Positions 19,088 through 28,514 of a DNA stretch of 64,000 bases are shown in pieces. Origin of the DNA: Porphyridium purpureum (Eukaryota; Rhodophyta; Bangiophyceae; Porphyridiales; Porphyridiaceae); assembly GCA_008690995.1 (NCBI GenBank), contig VRMN01000004.1, forward strand, positions 1,364,001-1,428,000, given 5' to 3'. Position numbers and translations under genes: made by a program. Numbering within the stretch: the first letter of the stretch is position 1; every line of letters begins with the position of its first letter. The notes beneath the pieces were generated by a model that was not told the DNA's origin, did not search any database, and worked only from the letters and a program-made list of their open reading frames with translations.

Positions 19088-21931
19088 ATGCACAAGGCTG
19101 TAGACGATGCATACGATGACGGACACCGATCGATCGATGAATTACAATATACAGAGCGTGCAGACGATGTCCTCGTCCGCGCGCACCCAGCTGATACGCC
19201 GCTGCTTGCGCAGCCACAGTTTCAGATAGCATCGCCCACTCCGGATCTGAATGCGGGCATAGCTGGTGGTTTGAAAGGTGCCGAGACCGACTTTACTAAC
19301 GCAGACCTCGACGCGACTGACGGCGTCGTGGAACCTTTGCCGGGCTTCGAAGGGCCAGAAAAGAAACTGGAGATCGACTTTGCGCTGCTCCCCGGCGCGA
19401 ACAAGGCCGGGTTTCGCTCGTTTCCACGTGAGAGATGGGACGCTGTTCTGACAGACGCGCAGTGCAGCATCCTGTCTGTCTCGTCAAACGACGTATTCGA
19501 TGCGTACCTCCTTTCGGAGTCTTCCATGTTCGTCTATCCGGACAAAGTGCTCATCAAAACGTGCGGGACCACGACTCTCTTACGATCTGTGCCGCACTTC
19601 ATGTCCATGGCGGATGAAATTTTGGCCCGTGTTGAATTCGTGCAGTACTCGCGCGCAAGTTTTCGATACCCAGGACAACAGCTCTTTCCGCACACTTCCT
19701 TTCAGACCGAAATTGAATACTTGAACGGTTTCTTTGGGGAAGGCAAGAGCTACGTTCTCGGCACGCCAGACAATGCATCCGAGTGGCATCTCTATGTCGC
19801 GGACTTTATGACCGTCCCCAGCAGGCAGCAGTCGCTGGAGATCTTCATGTTCGATCTTGACCAAGAAGTGATGTCGCACTTTTTCCATGCGAAGGATGCG
19901 ATCGGTGGCATGCAGGCAGGTGCTTCGCGTGTAACCGACGAATCTGGCATCAGAGAGTTGATCCTTCATGAGCACACGTCGAGCGCGGGGACCGACCTGG
20001 AAGAGGGGTCGCCTTCTGTGATTATTGATGCGCACAATTTCGACCCGTGCGGTTATTCGATGAATGGGATGGTTGGAGAGACCTACTACACAATCCACAT
20101 CACTCCAGAGTCGCACTGCAGCTATGTCTCATTCGAGACAAACCTGGTTGACGCATGTGACTTCACATCGACTCTGCACAAAGTCATCAGCACCTTCAAA
20201 CCGGGCAGATTTTCTGTGGCATTCATGGCGGACGTTGACGCACCGGCAGGTCATCGGGGCTTGAAGCATATGTCGTTGGATTGGGACGCGCCCAAGTCCT
20301 TTGGAGAGCACGGCGGGTACTGGCACGCTGGGGATCCGACATTTTTGAGAATGGGACGCATTGGCAGCCAAGGCGTTGACGGGCTAGAGTATTGTGCATA
20401 CCTGTGCAGTTATGTGCAAGCGGACGGAGTTGATCGTGAGGCTTACGCTAGCCTTGGGGACGAGCATATGAGCCGCGGATTGTTCTCTGATATGGCAAGG
20501 CGGGCATCGTTGCTAGCGCGAAAGCGATCGGTTTCTGCGTCCGAGCCTTTGGAGGCTGCTCTCAGCGGTGCTTGCAGAGCTGTTTCCAGCTCGCTAGTAT
20601 CAGTCACGTGCCCAAGTTTGGTGACATCCGGGGTAGGTGTTATGCTCAATGAAGTTCTTACTGGGATTGCGCAAGCGCAGTTGCGACCTGAAACGGGTTT
20701 CATTGAGCGGCCCTTGTACTTTGCAAACCTTTCCCAGCCGCTCGAGAATTGGTTGAAACTTGTTCGTGTGTTCCGAGGCGCACATCCCAACTTGGATATC
20801 CAGCATGACTTATCTCTGTGGCGTACCGATCGCGTGATTGCAAGGATGTTCGCTGAGTTTGGTTGCCACTTGAGGACTGATTCGAAGAGCGAAGTGGATG
20901 TTTTACGACAAGAGGATAGTGGCTGGATGCGAGGGAGTATTCTGTTCTCTGGAACAAAGCAGCTCTGCACGGCAAGTATGGAAAGTGGTGAAGTTTTCGC
21001 AATTGAAGAAGCCAGACCAAAAGCGAACGAAAGCACGAATCGTTTTCACGACGCTGTACTCGTGTACGACTGGATGGACCGTCAGCAAGTGGCTACGATT
21101 GCCTCACGACACCACCACGCCGAGGTTTGCGTCGCGGTGTCCAACATTGATCTGGACGAGCCGTCTCTGATTCGTACAATGCACAGAGTGGTTGCCACAT
21201 GCCTTGAGCTGCACTTGCAGCCGACGAGTCTGATGCTTTCTGCGGAACAGAACTGCACGGACTTGGAAGATTTCCGCCGAGGAGTGCGAGCTCTTCATTG
21301 GATCGTGTCATCATTTTGCATGACGCCGTGTGCTTGTGAGAAAGTGTGCCCTCTTGGCAGTGCAAAGGTTTCGATGGGCGCAGTTCATCTCGGCAGCGAG
21401 TACCCTGGGGCGACAGAGTTGGAGAAGTGCGAGGCTTCCGAGCCTCTTATAGGATCAATTGCAACACTCAATGAGTTTTTCCCGCCAGAATCTGGTGTTT
21501 TGCTAACCCTCGATGTCGGCCGGGCCTTGATTGCAGATACGCATTTTCTAGCAGTGCCTGTGCTTGCGCGCCGCGATAATAAGGTCAAGTCTGGAAGCGG
21601 AAGCATGCACTATTACCTGGATTCTAGGGTGCGAGATTACCTGCATGTTTTACATGGTGATGTTGCTGTTGAGACATGCAGTGTGTCGTCCATGAGTTCG
21701 GATCAGGAAGCGTGCAGCGGCGATGAGAGACCATCGGATAAGCGTCCGAAGCAGGAAATTGTGGAATGTGTGCTTCTAGACATGTCAGGTGAGCAAGAGG
21801 CCTGTAGCCCTGTTTGGAGCGGGCAGTTGCCCGCGCTCGAGCTTAATGATTGTGTGGTGTTCCGGAACACGGATGGATGCTCTGAGAGTGAGTCTCATGG
21901 CTTTTTCCGCGTGTTTTTGGAACAAGCCTAG
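19088..21931 (+). CDS. AdoMet decarboxylase fused to a catalytically degenerate ornithine decarboxylase-like domain
   Basis: 947 aa, one uninterrupted frame. Residues about 85-450 are an S-adenosylmethionine decarboxylase proenzyme with all key residues. These are FEGPEKKLE (E88, E91), the self-cleavage site LSESSMF (E144/S145, source of the pyruvoyl group), KTCGTT (C159), CGYSMNG (S324) and TIHITPE (H337). Residues about 535-947 align along their length with eukaryotic ornithine decarboxylase: LYFANLSQP, DSKSEVDVL, CTDLEDF, LGSEYPG, FFPPESGV, GRALIADTHFLAV, HYYLDSRV and VVFRNTDG. In this half the PLP lysine position is Q572, the D88 equivalent is R596, the H197 equivalent is S718 and the D332 equivalent is S846. 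The C360 loop is not preserved. The ODC half is therefore probably a regulatory or structural pseudo-enzyme. Bifunctional AdoMetDC/ODC proteins are known in Plasmodium, where the ODC half is active. Confidence 0.88.
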   Translation: MHKAVDDAYDDGHRSIDELQYTERADDVLVRAHPADTPLLAQPQFQIASPTPDLNAGIAGGLKGAETDFTNADLDATDGVVEPLPGFEGPEKKLEIDFALLPGANKAGFRSFPRERWDAVLTDAQCSILSVSSNDVFDAYLLSESSMFVYPDKVLIKTCGTTTLLRSVPHFMSMADEILARVEFVQYSRASFRYPGQQLFPHTSFQTEIEYLNGFFGEGKSYVLGTPDNASEWHLYVADFMTVPSRQQSLEIFMFDLDQEVMSHFFHAKDAIGGMQAGASRVTDESGIRELILHEHTSSAGTDLEEGSPSVIIDAHNFDPCGYSMNGMVGETYYTIHITPESHCSYVSFETNLVDACDFTSTLHKVISTFKPGRFSVAFMADVDAPAGHRGLKHMSLDWDAPKSFGEHGGYWHAGDPTFLRMGRIGSQGVDGLEYCAYLCSYVQADGVDREAYASLGDEHMSRGLFSDMARRASLLARKRSVSASEPLEAALSGACRAVSSSLVSVTCPSLVTSGVGVMLNEVLTGIAQAQLRPETGFIERPLYFANLSQPLENWLKLVRVFRGAHPNLDIQHDLSLWRTDRVIARMFAEFGCHLRTDSKSEVDVLRQEDSGWMRGSILFSGTKQLCTASMESGEVFAIEEARPKANESTNRFHDAVLVYDWMDRQQVATIASRHHHAEVCVAVSNIDLDEPSLIRTMHRVVATCLELHLQPTSLMLSAEQNCTDLEDFRRGVRALHWIVSSFCMTPCACEKVCPLGSAKVSMGAVHLGSEYPGATELEKCEASEPLIGSIATLNEFFPPESGVLLTLDVGRALIADTHFLAVPVLARRDNKVKSGSGSMHYYLDSRVRDYLHVLHGDVAVETCSVSSMSSDQEACSGDERPSDKRPKQEIVECVLLDMSGEQEACSPVWSGQLPALELNDCVVFRNTDGCSESESHGFFRVFLEQA

Positions 21932-22540
21932 CTGGTTGACCAAATGGAGTGTACCACGGATGCATGCGGAGTGGTGTAGGGCGGTGGCGCCGGGTGCAAG
22001 CTAGGAGAGTTGCCCACAAGTAGGAAAGACACAGGTTTAGTGGGGAGAGAAGGATTGAAGAAATTGTTCGTGACTTTTGATTTGTAAATCAGGTTTTGAT
22101 GAGCTTGTAGGCTCACACTTGACGCAAGAAAGAAACTGCTTGAGGGAAACTGCTGCAATACGACCCGCTTCTCAGGTACGCCTTGTAGTCAACTGCTCAA
22201 AGCGCAGGAGTTGCAATGCGCAGAGCCTGATTTTCCATGGCTAGTGGTGATAAACAGATATATTTTCTCGGTCTCACTCTCCAGACCAACACATGGGTCT
22301 CAGTTCGCGCGTGCAAAACGTGCGTAATGGCAACGCACATTTTATAGTGGTACGAAGGAGATGCATGCGCCAAGCGACGAAAGAAAGTGGAATTATAAAA
22401 TAAGGCAACAAAAAAACAAAAAAAAACCAAAAAAAACCGGGATCGACGTCTACTCTAAGCTCCAGAAGGTGCCAGAGTCAGTAGCATGGGCTTCTCAGTA
22501 TACATGATTTGCACATTATCTCGACCACCCCTTCTTACTC
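21932..22540. other. Convergent intergenic region
   Basis: 3' flanks of the AdoMetDC fusion (+) and the first Alba-like gene (-). A-rich tract near 22405-22438 (mostly A with scattered C). No gene seen. Confidence 0.6.
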
Positions 22541-23092
22541 TTACTCCTGAGGGGCTGCCTCGTTCTGAACCTGCGCTTTCTGGATCTGTTCTTCCAAGCG
22601 AGCCAGTCGCAGAAGTTCAATCTCCTTCGCCTTCACGAAAAACTGGGAAGACCTTTTCACAAGTACGGTCAATTTCTCGCTCGATTCGGCTATTTTCCTG
22701 CCCCCGCCGGCAGTCATGTTGGAGTTCTTCGGGACCAAGGAGACTCTTGTCTCGCCAGTGGTTGAGTATCCATCTCGCTCCATGTACAAGGCAATACGCG
22801 CGGCAAGTGGCATTGCACCTCCGACGGCCTCCACGGAAACCGTATCATGTTCTTCGAGTTGCTTGCGCAGCCTGGCCAGTGCGGGTCCCAGCTTCTCGTC
22901 CCTTTTGATGTAGAACGGGCGTCCCCGATCCATCGATGCGCCATTTGTCTTACTTACTGGCGAACCTGGACTGCTCGACGGTTCGGCGTCGTCGCACTGG
23001 GCGAGCCGCGACGATGCGATGTTAGCCCGCGGGACGCGGGCCCATCGGGCGTACCGAGCGGCACCGCGCACCGCCTGAATCATGGCCAACAT
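22541..23092 (-). CDS. Alba-superfamily protein with mitochondrial-type leader (paralogue 1)
   Basis: 183 aa starting MLAMIQAVRGAARYARWAR, an Arg/Ala-rich amphipathic leader suggesting mitochondrial import. The body has the Alba signature of a small alpha/beta nucleic-acid-binding fold: ALARLRKQLEEHDTVSVEAVGG, then GAMPLAARIALYMERDGYS and a beta-hairpin of charged residues. It ends in a charged helix. It is clearly related to the gene at 23723-24244 (shared ARLRKQLEEHDTVSVEAVG / GRLRRALKEADTVSVHALG) and sits beside a third Alba gene. Alba proteins bind RNA or DNA. The substrate is unknown here. Assignment to Alba is by pattern, not search. Confidence 0.7.
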   Translation of the reverse strand: MLAMIQAVRGAARYARWARVPRANIASSRLAQCDDAEPSSSPGSPVSKTNGASMDRGRPFYIKRDEKLGPALARLRKQLEEHDTVSVEAVGGAMPLAARIALYMERDGYSTTGETRVSLVPKNSNMTAGGGRKIAESSEKLTVLVKRSSQFFVKAKEIELLRLARLEEQIQKAQVQNEAAPQE

Positions 23093-23722
23093 GACGTCCT
23101 GCCGCTCCTAATCCCTCTTTCCAGCTCGCTCCCGTGACGCTGACTCGTTTGCAAAAGGCGATCCCGGCCCCGTCCAACCGAGGCCGTGCTGCCCCCCGTC
23201 GTTTATGCGCGCCACTGGCCATTTAGCTAACACTTACTGTACTACTACAGGACCGCCTTCGAGATCTAACTCTGAGCGGCAGTTACGCCGGCGCATGGAC
23301 GGAAGGTGGGCGCTGCCGAGCGCGTGCCGCATGCGCTCGGCGTGAGGTTTCTGCTCTATGATGCTGGCTTCTCACAGCGCGTCCATGCCGCACTGCGGTG
23401 GGCGCCGCATGCAAGCCAGACACAGAACATCAATACTCACTCGTGCGCTCGGTGCCAAGTGCAAGCTCGCCGCCCGCGGCTGTCGTGTTGATCCGCGCAC
23501 TGCACGTGGATACCTGCGTTCGCGAGGCGAAAGAATCACGTCACAGCCTACAGTAGGCAAAGCGGTTTCGCACCCTCTGACCAGGCTCGCACGTGCAGGG
23601 CGCCTCGCACAGGACATTCAAGCTCGAAGCGCGGCTCCACGTTTGCAACAAGGCACTCCCATCGATTTCAAACGTGGACACGTGGACTGCTGAGGGATAC
23701 CCGCTTTCCAGGTCACAGAGCA
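23093..23722. other. Spacer and promoter of Alba paralogue 1
   Basis: A 630-bp spacer containing CTGTAC near 23238. Several short overlapping ORFs show no family resemblance. No gene seen. Confidence 0.5.
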
Positions 23723-24244
23723 TTACAACCATGGAAACTTTTTTCCAGCCCTTCTCACGACCATAATCATTTTCGGAACCAGTATGACGCGCTCCTCTTT
23801 CTCATCGCCACCGCGGGAGGAGTTGTGGCTTCGTCGCAACCGACCTCTCCGATTCCTGAGATGGCTGTCGTCTATCCGTTCAACCAAAGAAATAGTTGCG
23901 CTCTTGATTGTAGAACCCTTTTCATGTTGCGTTGTTAAAGCCGCGCGCACACCGACTGGAATCGCGTTTCCAAGAGCATGAACAGAAACGGTATCCGCTT
24001 CTTTCAGGGCGCGGCGCAGCCTACCGAGAGCCGATGCATTGTTCTCGGCCCATCCAATCATCAAGCGCATCCTGCGACCGGGCACGTCCACCAAATCCTC
24101 GACGGAATCGATTCGTATCTTCGGGGGGCTGTCTGTGACAGTCTCCGCCGCCGGGGCAGCTCGGGAGGAGGTGACGGTCGCAAAGGGTATGCGTGCTCGT
24201 AAGGCACGTCGTACCATGCCACGCATGGAAAGCATTTGAATCAT
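23723..24244 (-). CDS. Alba-superfamily protein with mitochondrial-type leader (paralogue 2)
   Basis: 173 aa starting MIQMLSMRGMVRRALRARI, again a basic amphipathic leader. The Alba-like core runs about residues 58-130: SALGRLRRALKEADTVSVHALGNAIPVGVRAAL. A basic Arg/Ser loop follows (RNRRGRLRRSHNSSRGG) and then a short strand (ERVILVPKMIMVVRR). It shares length, leader type and core with the protein at 22541-23092, so the two are most simply a tandem duplication on the same strand. The basic loop is where Alba proteins contact nucleic acid, supporting a role in organelle RNA or DNA binding; this role is inferred. Confidence 0.68.
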   Translation of the reverse strand: MIQMLSMRGMVRRALRARIPFATVTSSRAAPAAETVTDSPPKIRIDSVEDLVDVPGRRMRLMIGWAENNASALGRLRRALKEADTVSVHALGNAIPVGVRAALTTQHEKGSTIKSATISLVERIDDSHLRNRRGRLRRSHNSSRGGDEKEERVILVPKMIMVVRRAGKKFPWL

Positions 24245-24824
24245 GATCCAGCCTGATAACTCTCGAATTCTTTCATCTGCGCCGGGAAAGCTCCGCTGCA
24301 GCGCCTTACTTCTCCAGGCCTCCCAGAATGCAGACCAACACCATTTTTTTATTTTTTTTTATTTTTGAGTGTGTCGAGTCGAGGCAAAATCGCCTCTGTT
24401 GCTGGGCTTCGAGAGCCTGCCTGGTGCTTTCGGTCTTGAGCCGTATAGCCTTTTACTTTTTGGAAAGAAACAATTCAGTGTTTAGTGATCGTCGCCCCAA
24501 ATACGTACCGGCAGCTGTCGTTGTGGCCAGCATACATTCATCATTGCGCACATTTGAGCACAGCAAATTTCCGCGGGTTGTGTGCGCGCGAGACATTGTG
24601 TATGCACGTGCACAGTTGAAATGAACGGCACAGCAAATTCATTCACTAGTTCTACGCTCCCAAACTGTTCCGCCCGCGCCACTCGGACCGGGGGAGACCT
24701 CGCCTTTTGGTGCTGACTCCATTGCGCTTCCACACTCAACAAGTGCAGCGCGCGGGCAGGTTTCCCATGAGTTCTATCACTACCACTACTAAACCGCCCG
24801 TCGGTACCACAACTACGGTCTGGG
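24245..24824. other. Spacer and promoter of Alba paralogue 2
   Basis: A 580-bp spacer with a T-rich stretch at about 24341-24367. No supported gene. Confidence 0.5.
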
Positions 24825-25484
24825 TCACGCCTGCGCCTCTGCAGGGGCTGGTACCTCCACTTCAGTTGCAACGGGATCGCCTTCTGCGCCGGTTGATGTT
24901 CCAGCATTGCGCCTCTGGCCCTTACGTTTCGGACCGCCTGCTTCGTCCGCTTTTATGAGCTCATCAAATTCTTTCGTCTTGGTGATCCAGATCTGAATCT
25001 TTGGCTTTGGCGCCCCGCCGTTCTGCTTGTGCTTTGATTTTTCGTTTTCCTTTTTGCTCGAGGGTACTTCACCCTCTGCCCCTGCAGCTGATTCCTCCTG
25101 CTTGTCCTCGGTCCTCCCACTCGCGTCAAGCGCGCTGGTCTCGTCCGCGACAGCCTTGTCTCCGACGCCTGCTTCAGCGCCGGACCCGGACGAAGGCAGG
25201 GCGGCGACGAGCGACGTCTCCACTCGGACGATGCTGACGTACCCTTGCGATTTGAGGATTTCTGCTAGGGTTACCGTTGACACAATTGCGCCGCCAAGTC
25301 CACTGAGCTCGACCTCTTGATGATTACTCAGAAAGCGCTTTGCCAAGTTGAGAAAGAAACTCTGGGGCTTCTTGTCTTTCGACACCTGGATCCTGTTGGA
25401 TCTCATTTTCTCCGGCATGTCCGAGCCTACTGCATCTGCCGGCACAACGACTTCTGCAGCCGATGCCTGTCCGATTTCCGCCAT
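24825..25484 (-). CDS. Alba domain RNA/DNA-binding protein (plant Alba-like type)
   Basis: 219 aa from the ATG giving MAEIGQASAAEV; the longer open frame starts only with GTG. Residues about 27-90 form a textbook Alba domain: NRIQVSKDKKPQSFFLNLAKR, VELSGLGGAIVSTVTLAEILKSQGY. This closely resembles plant and algal cytosolic Alba-like proteins. The C-terminal half is a low-complexity Glu/Lys/Ala/Gly tail with a short conserved IQIWITKTKEFDELI block. There is no organelle leader, unlike its two neighbours. The spacer upstream is shared with the divergent GIP1-like gene. Confidence 0.87.
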   Translation of the reverse strand: MAEIGQASAAEVVVPADAVGSDMPEKMRSNRIQVSKDKKPQSFFLNLAKRFLSNHQEVELSGLGGAIVSTVTLAEILKSQGYVSIVRVETSLVAALPSSGSGAEAGVGDKAVADETSALDASGRTEDKQEESAAGAEGEVPSSKKENEKSKHKQNGGAPKPKIQIWITKTKEFDELIKADEAGGPKRKGQRRNAGTSTGAEGDPVATEVEVPAPAEAQA

Positions 25485-26096
25485 CCCTGACTCGTGCGGT
25501 GAAACTTCTGTCTCGACACCCGACCAGTCTGTGCGCTTGGCCCGCAGCTCGCCGAGCTCTGCTGATTGTCGCGGGGAGGCGCTGCGCACCGTCACGTGCA
25601 AGGGCCCGTCTGATTCAGCCACGCAGAGCCTTGCGCGTCGCTTCCTTCGCTTCCGCCCGTCCTCGCCGCTGCCCAACCCGCTCACCACCGCCCGCGTGTC
25701 TCCCCCTCGTGTGCTCCGATCTCAACCAGCCGTCCAGCCGTGTCACGCGCGCACCGCTCAAAACGGGCGCGGGCGAGCGCGGGCGGGCGCGGTACAGCGC
25801 TGTACCTCGCACTGCACCGCGCGGCTGGAGCGGCAGCGCGGCGAGGGGTACGGTGCGGCGCGCACTCGGAGTGATGCTGTGCGTGGGGAAAGGGTGGGGG
25901 GAGTGGTGCGAGGCGGCCTGGTGGGGTGTGTGTGAGCGGGGGAGACGTCGCTGGGTGTGGGGCGGCGGCGGACAGCCGGAGAGCGTGGAACGGTCGCGTT
26001 CGGGAACTTGCACCTCGCATCGGCCGCGTCGGGCACGCGAACGCGCAGAAAGCGACGCGTGGACGCCGCGGCGACAGAAACGAGCGCCGCCCGATC
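25485..26096. promoter_or_regulatory. GC-rich divergent promoter region, Alba (-) and GIP1-like (+)
   Basis: Very GC-rich 612-bp spacer. GCGGTACAG lies at 25789-25797, followed at once by the mirrored GCTGTACC at about 25799-25806, forming an imperfect palindrome. Several overlapping 200-280-codon frames here are GC-driven shadows. Confidence 0.45.
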
Positions 26097-28514
26097 ATGT
26101 CGGGCAAGGCTTCGGCCCCAGTGCCGCCGGCCGCGGGCCCTGCCGCCCAGGGCAGGAAGAAAAAGGGAGGAGGCGAGGGAGCACGCGCGCCGGCTGCGGG
26201 AGCGCCTGCGTCCACGACAAAGGCGGAGGGGCCTTTGGCGGGACCAGGCGAGCTTACTGCGCAGCAGAAGAAGGTCATGGTGATGGAAGTGTGCGGGATT
26301 GGATCGGGTGACGCGGTGCAGCTGCTGGAAGAGTGCAACATGGACGAGCAGCGTGCGATCGAGCGTCACTTGGCTTCCGCCTCGGAGTGGAGTGAGGTTC
26401 GTCCGACGAAAAAGCCGCTCAAGAGCGACGTCGCAGACGATCACGCCGTTTCCGACAAGCCACCAAGGAAGGGCAAAAAGGGAGTTCCGGAGGTCTCTGT
26501 TTCAGGAAGGGATCGAAGCGGTGTCGCGCATGAAAATAAACAGGGCCGCGGCGCTCATCAGGGGAGCAGCAATGCTTCAAACAAGGGCAGCCAGACCAAA
26601 GGCGCAGTCGGGACGAGTCGGCGGAACCAAAGCAGCCAGAGGAGCGGCCAGGTCGAAGCAAAGAATAGCACTTCCAATGCCAGAGAAAAGAAGGCCAAAG
26701 CCTCGCGTCGGCCGGCGCCAGGAGATACCTCGAGTGTCTCACTGGAAGTTTCCGCGGAGCATGCGCCAGAAGCTCCTTCCGATCTGGAAGCACCGCAGTC
26801 GCAGGCTACCGGACTTCCTTCGACAGAGAGCGCCCCAAAGGCTTGGCTTGGTAACGGTACCGGGTCTGCACCTTTGGTGGCCGACGGTACAGCGACATCT
26901 GTACCAGGAGCACCTGCCGTGCGAAGCAAGGGCGCTCCAGCCAGTAAGATGAACTTTGCGGCTGCGGTTGCGCGTGGCTCCTTGCAGAAGCAGCAACAGG
27001 AAGAGGAAGAAAAGCAACGACTCGAGAACCAACAGCGACAAATTCTGCTTCTACAAAAGCAAATGGAGCAGCAGCAAGCACAGGCAAAGCAGTCCAAGGA
27101 AGCAGCAGAAGCCAGGTCATCGATAGTTACCTCGACTGCATCCTCGTTAGCCCCAGACGTGCCCACCAAGGCAGGTCCAGGGCCAAAGGCAGGAGCCGAA
27201 AATTCTTTTGGAGACGCAGAAACTCAGGCGAAATTCGTTGATGCTTCGACAGCGAATGCACAGGAAAAGTGGGAAGCAAGCAGAAACGATGCAAGTTTGG
27301 TGGATGACGCGGCGGTGTCTGGTCTCAACCTGCAATTTGGTTCGTTTCCGTTAGGAAATTGGTCGGGCGACGCCTCCAAACAAGAGGAATCCACGGGACC
27401 TGTTCACAGTAACCCGGCAACAGCAAATGCCGCAGTTGCTGCTTCTGCGTCTATCACTGGATCGACCCTCTCGTCTATCCCCACGCAAGAAGTCTCAAAC
27501 CAATCTAGACCAGTGGGAGCCGCCCAAGTGGGGAGTGATGAGTTGCCTACGACATCGCAGGTCGCAACGCCTCCGCTTGCGAACGGTTCACGTTTGCCGC
27601 AGCCTCAGCAGCAGCAACAGCAACAGCAACAAATGCCGCAGTACGCGTCGCAAGCAAACCCGTATTATCAGCTTTCTCAGCCTCAGTATCAGCAGCAGCA
27701 GCAGCAGCATCACTCGAGTAATCCTTACGTGAAAGGGTCCGGCGCAGGGGCACCGGTGAATGTTTCTCCCGGCATTGTTCCGCAAGCCCCGTACAATGTG
27801 TATCAAAACCCTTACAGTATGATGCCAATGCATGGCTACGCATCACCGCCGGGATACTACGGCAACGACTCGCGTACGCCGGGTTCACAGGAGAAAGCGC
27901 AACAAACAGGGGTTCCAGCGGCTGGCGGGTTCATGATGGCGCCTTCAGGCTACATGCAGTACGCGTCGATGTATGGATATGCTCCTGGTCCTACTCCCTA
28001 TGCAGTGCCTGGAAGTCATCCTTACGCGCAATACACAAGTCATCAGGACTCATACGGCCCATACGCATATGGTGCTCCTACGTCAATGGCAGCTGCTGCA
28101 AATGTAAAGCTCCCAGCAGGTCAACGTCCTCTCGTACCAGGAACAGCCGCTGCGGGATCAGAGGAAGCATTCCCATCATCCAAAGGTTACTCTGGAGATC
28201 ATCATGTTCCGTACGCTGGTGGTTACGGCATGGCGTCAGCCATGCCGGGCGCGGCGTCGCTCGGCGGTACATCGTCAAAGCAGCAGCAGCAGCAGCAGCA
28301 GTACGTAGGTGCTGGGACTCATGACGCACATGTGCCGGCCGCGGCTTGGCAGCATTACCAACAGCAGCAGCAACTTCAGCCGCAGTCGCATTCGTACTCG
28401 CAAGCCCAACCGTTGTACCAGCCGGGGACCTCAGACCACAGCAGCTCTAACACAGCCGCGTACGGAGAAAGTGGGAACATGAGCAGTAACAACGTAGGGG
28501 GTTATCCGTACTAG
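26097..28514 (+). CDS. GIP1/Lingerer-like UBA protein with Q/Y-rich prion-like tail
   Basis: 805 aa from MSGKASAPVPPAAG; the frame is open further upstream only from GTG. Residues about 55-95 carry a UBA-like helical domain (MEVCGIGSGDAVQLLEECNMDEQRAIERHL). It resembles the N-terminal domain of GBF-interacting proteins and Lingerer/UBAP2. The rest is low complexity: Ser/Ala/Lys-rich, a Gln/Glu coiled-coil-like stretch (about 295-330), then a long Gln-, Tyr-, Gly- and Pro-rich tail. That tail has several polyglutamine runs encoded by CAG/CAA repeats (for example 27689-27709 and 28281-28300). Proteins of this layout are often found in RNA granules. The specific role here is inferred. Confidence 0.72.
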   Translation: MSGKASAPVPPAAGPAAQGRKKKGGGEGARAPAAGAPASTTKAEGPLAGPGELTAQQKKVMVMEVCGIGSGDAVQLLEECNMDEQRAIERHLASASEWSEVRPTKKPLKSDVADDHAVSDKPPRKGKKGVPEVSVSGRDRSGVAHENKQGRGAHQGSSNASNKGSQTKGAVGTSRRNQSSQRSGQVEAKNSTSNAREKKAKASRRPAPGDTSSVSLEVSAEHAPEAPSDLEAPQSQATGLPSTESAPKAWLGNGTGSAPLVADGTATSVPGAPAVRSKGAPASKMNFAAAVARGSLQKQQQEEEEKQRLENQQRQILLLQKQMEQQQAQAKQSKEAAEARSSIVTSTASSLAPDVPTKAGPGPKAGAENSFGDAETQAKFVDASTANAQEKWEASRNDASLVDDAAVSGLNLQFGSFPLGNWSGDASKQEESTGPVHSNPATANAAVAASASITGSTLSSIPTQEVSNQSRPVGAAQVGSDELPTTSQVATPPLANGSRLPQPQQQQQQQQQMPQYASQANPYYQLSQPQYQQQQQQHHSSNPYVKGSGAGAPVNVSPGIVPQAPYNVYQNPYSMMPMHGYASPPGYYGNDSRTPGSQEKAQQTGVPAAGGFMMAPSGYMQYASMYGYAPGPTPYAVPGSHPYAQYTSHQDSYGPYAYGAPTSMAAAANVKLPAGQRPLVPGTAAAGSEEAFPSSKGYSGDHHVPYAGGYGMASAMPGAASLGGTSSKQQQQQQQYVGAGTHDAHVPAAAWQHYQQQQQLQPQSHSYSQAQPLYQPGTSDHSSSNTAAYGESGNMSSNNVGGYPY

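Noticed and set aside
18207-19232. 341-codon minus-strand frame over the PGDH promoter
   Set aside because: Arg/Ser/Pro/His-rich translation with no domain, overlapping the PGDH gene start and the AdoMetDC fusion start in other frames; a GC-driven shadow.
25463-26444. Several 200-280-codon frames between the Alba and GIP1-like genes
   Set aside because: They overlap on both strands in very GC-rich promoter DNA and are Arg/Ala/Pro-rich without domains.
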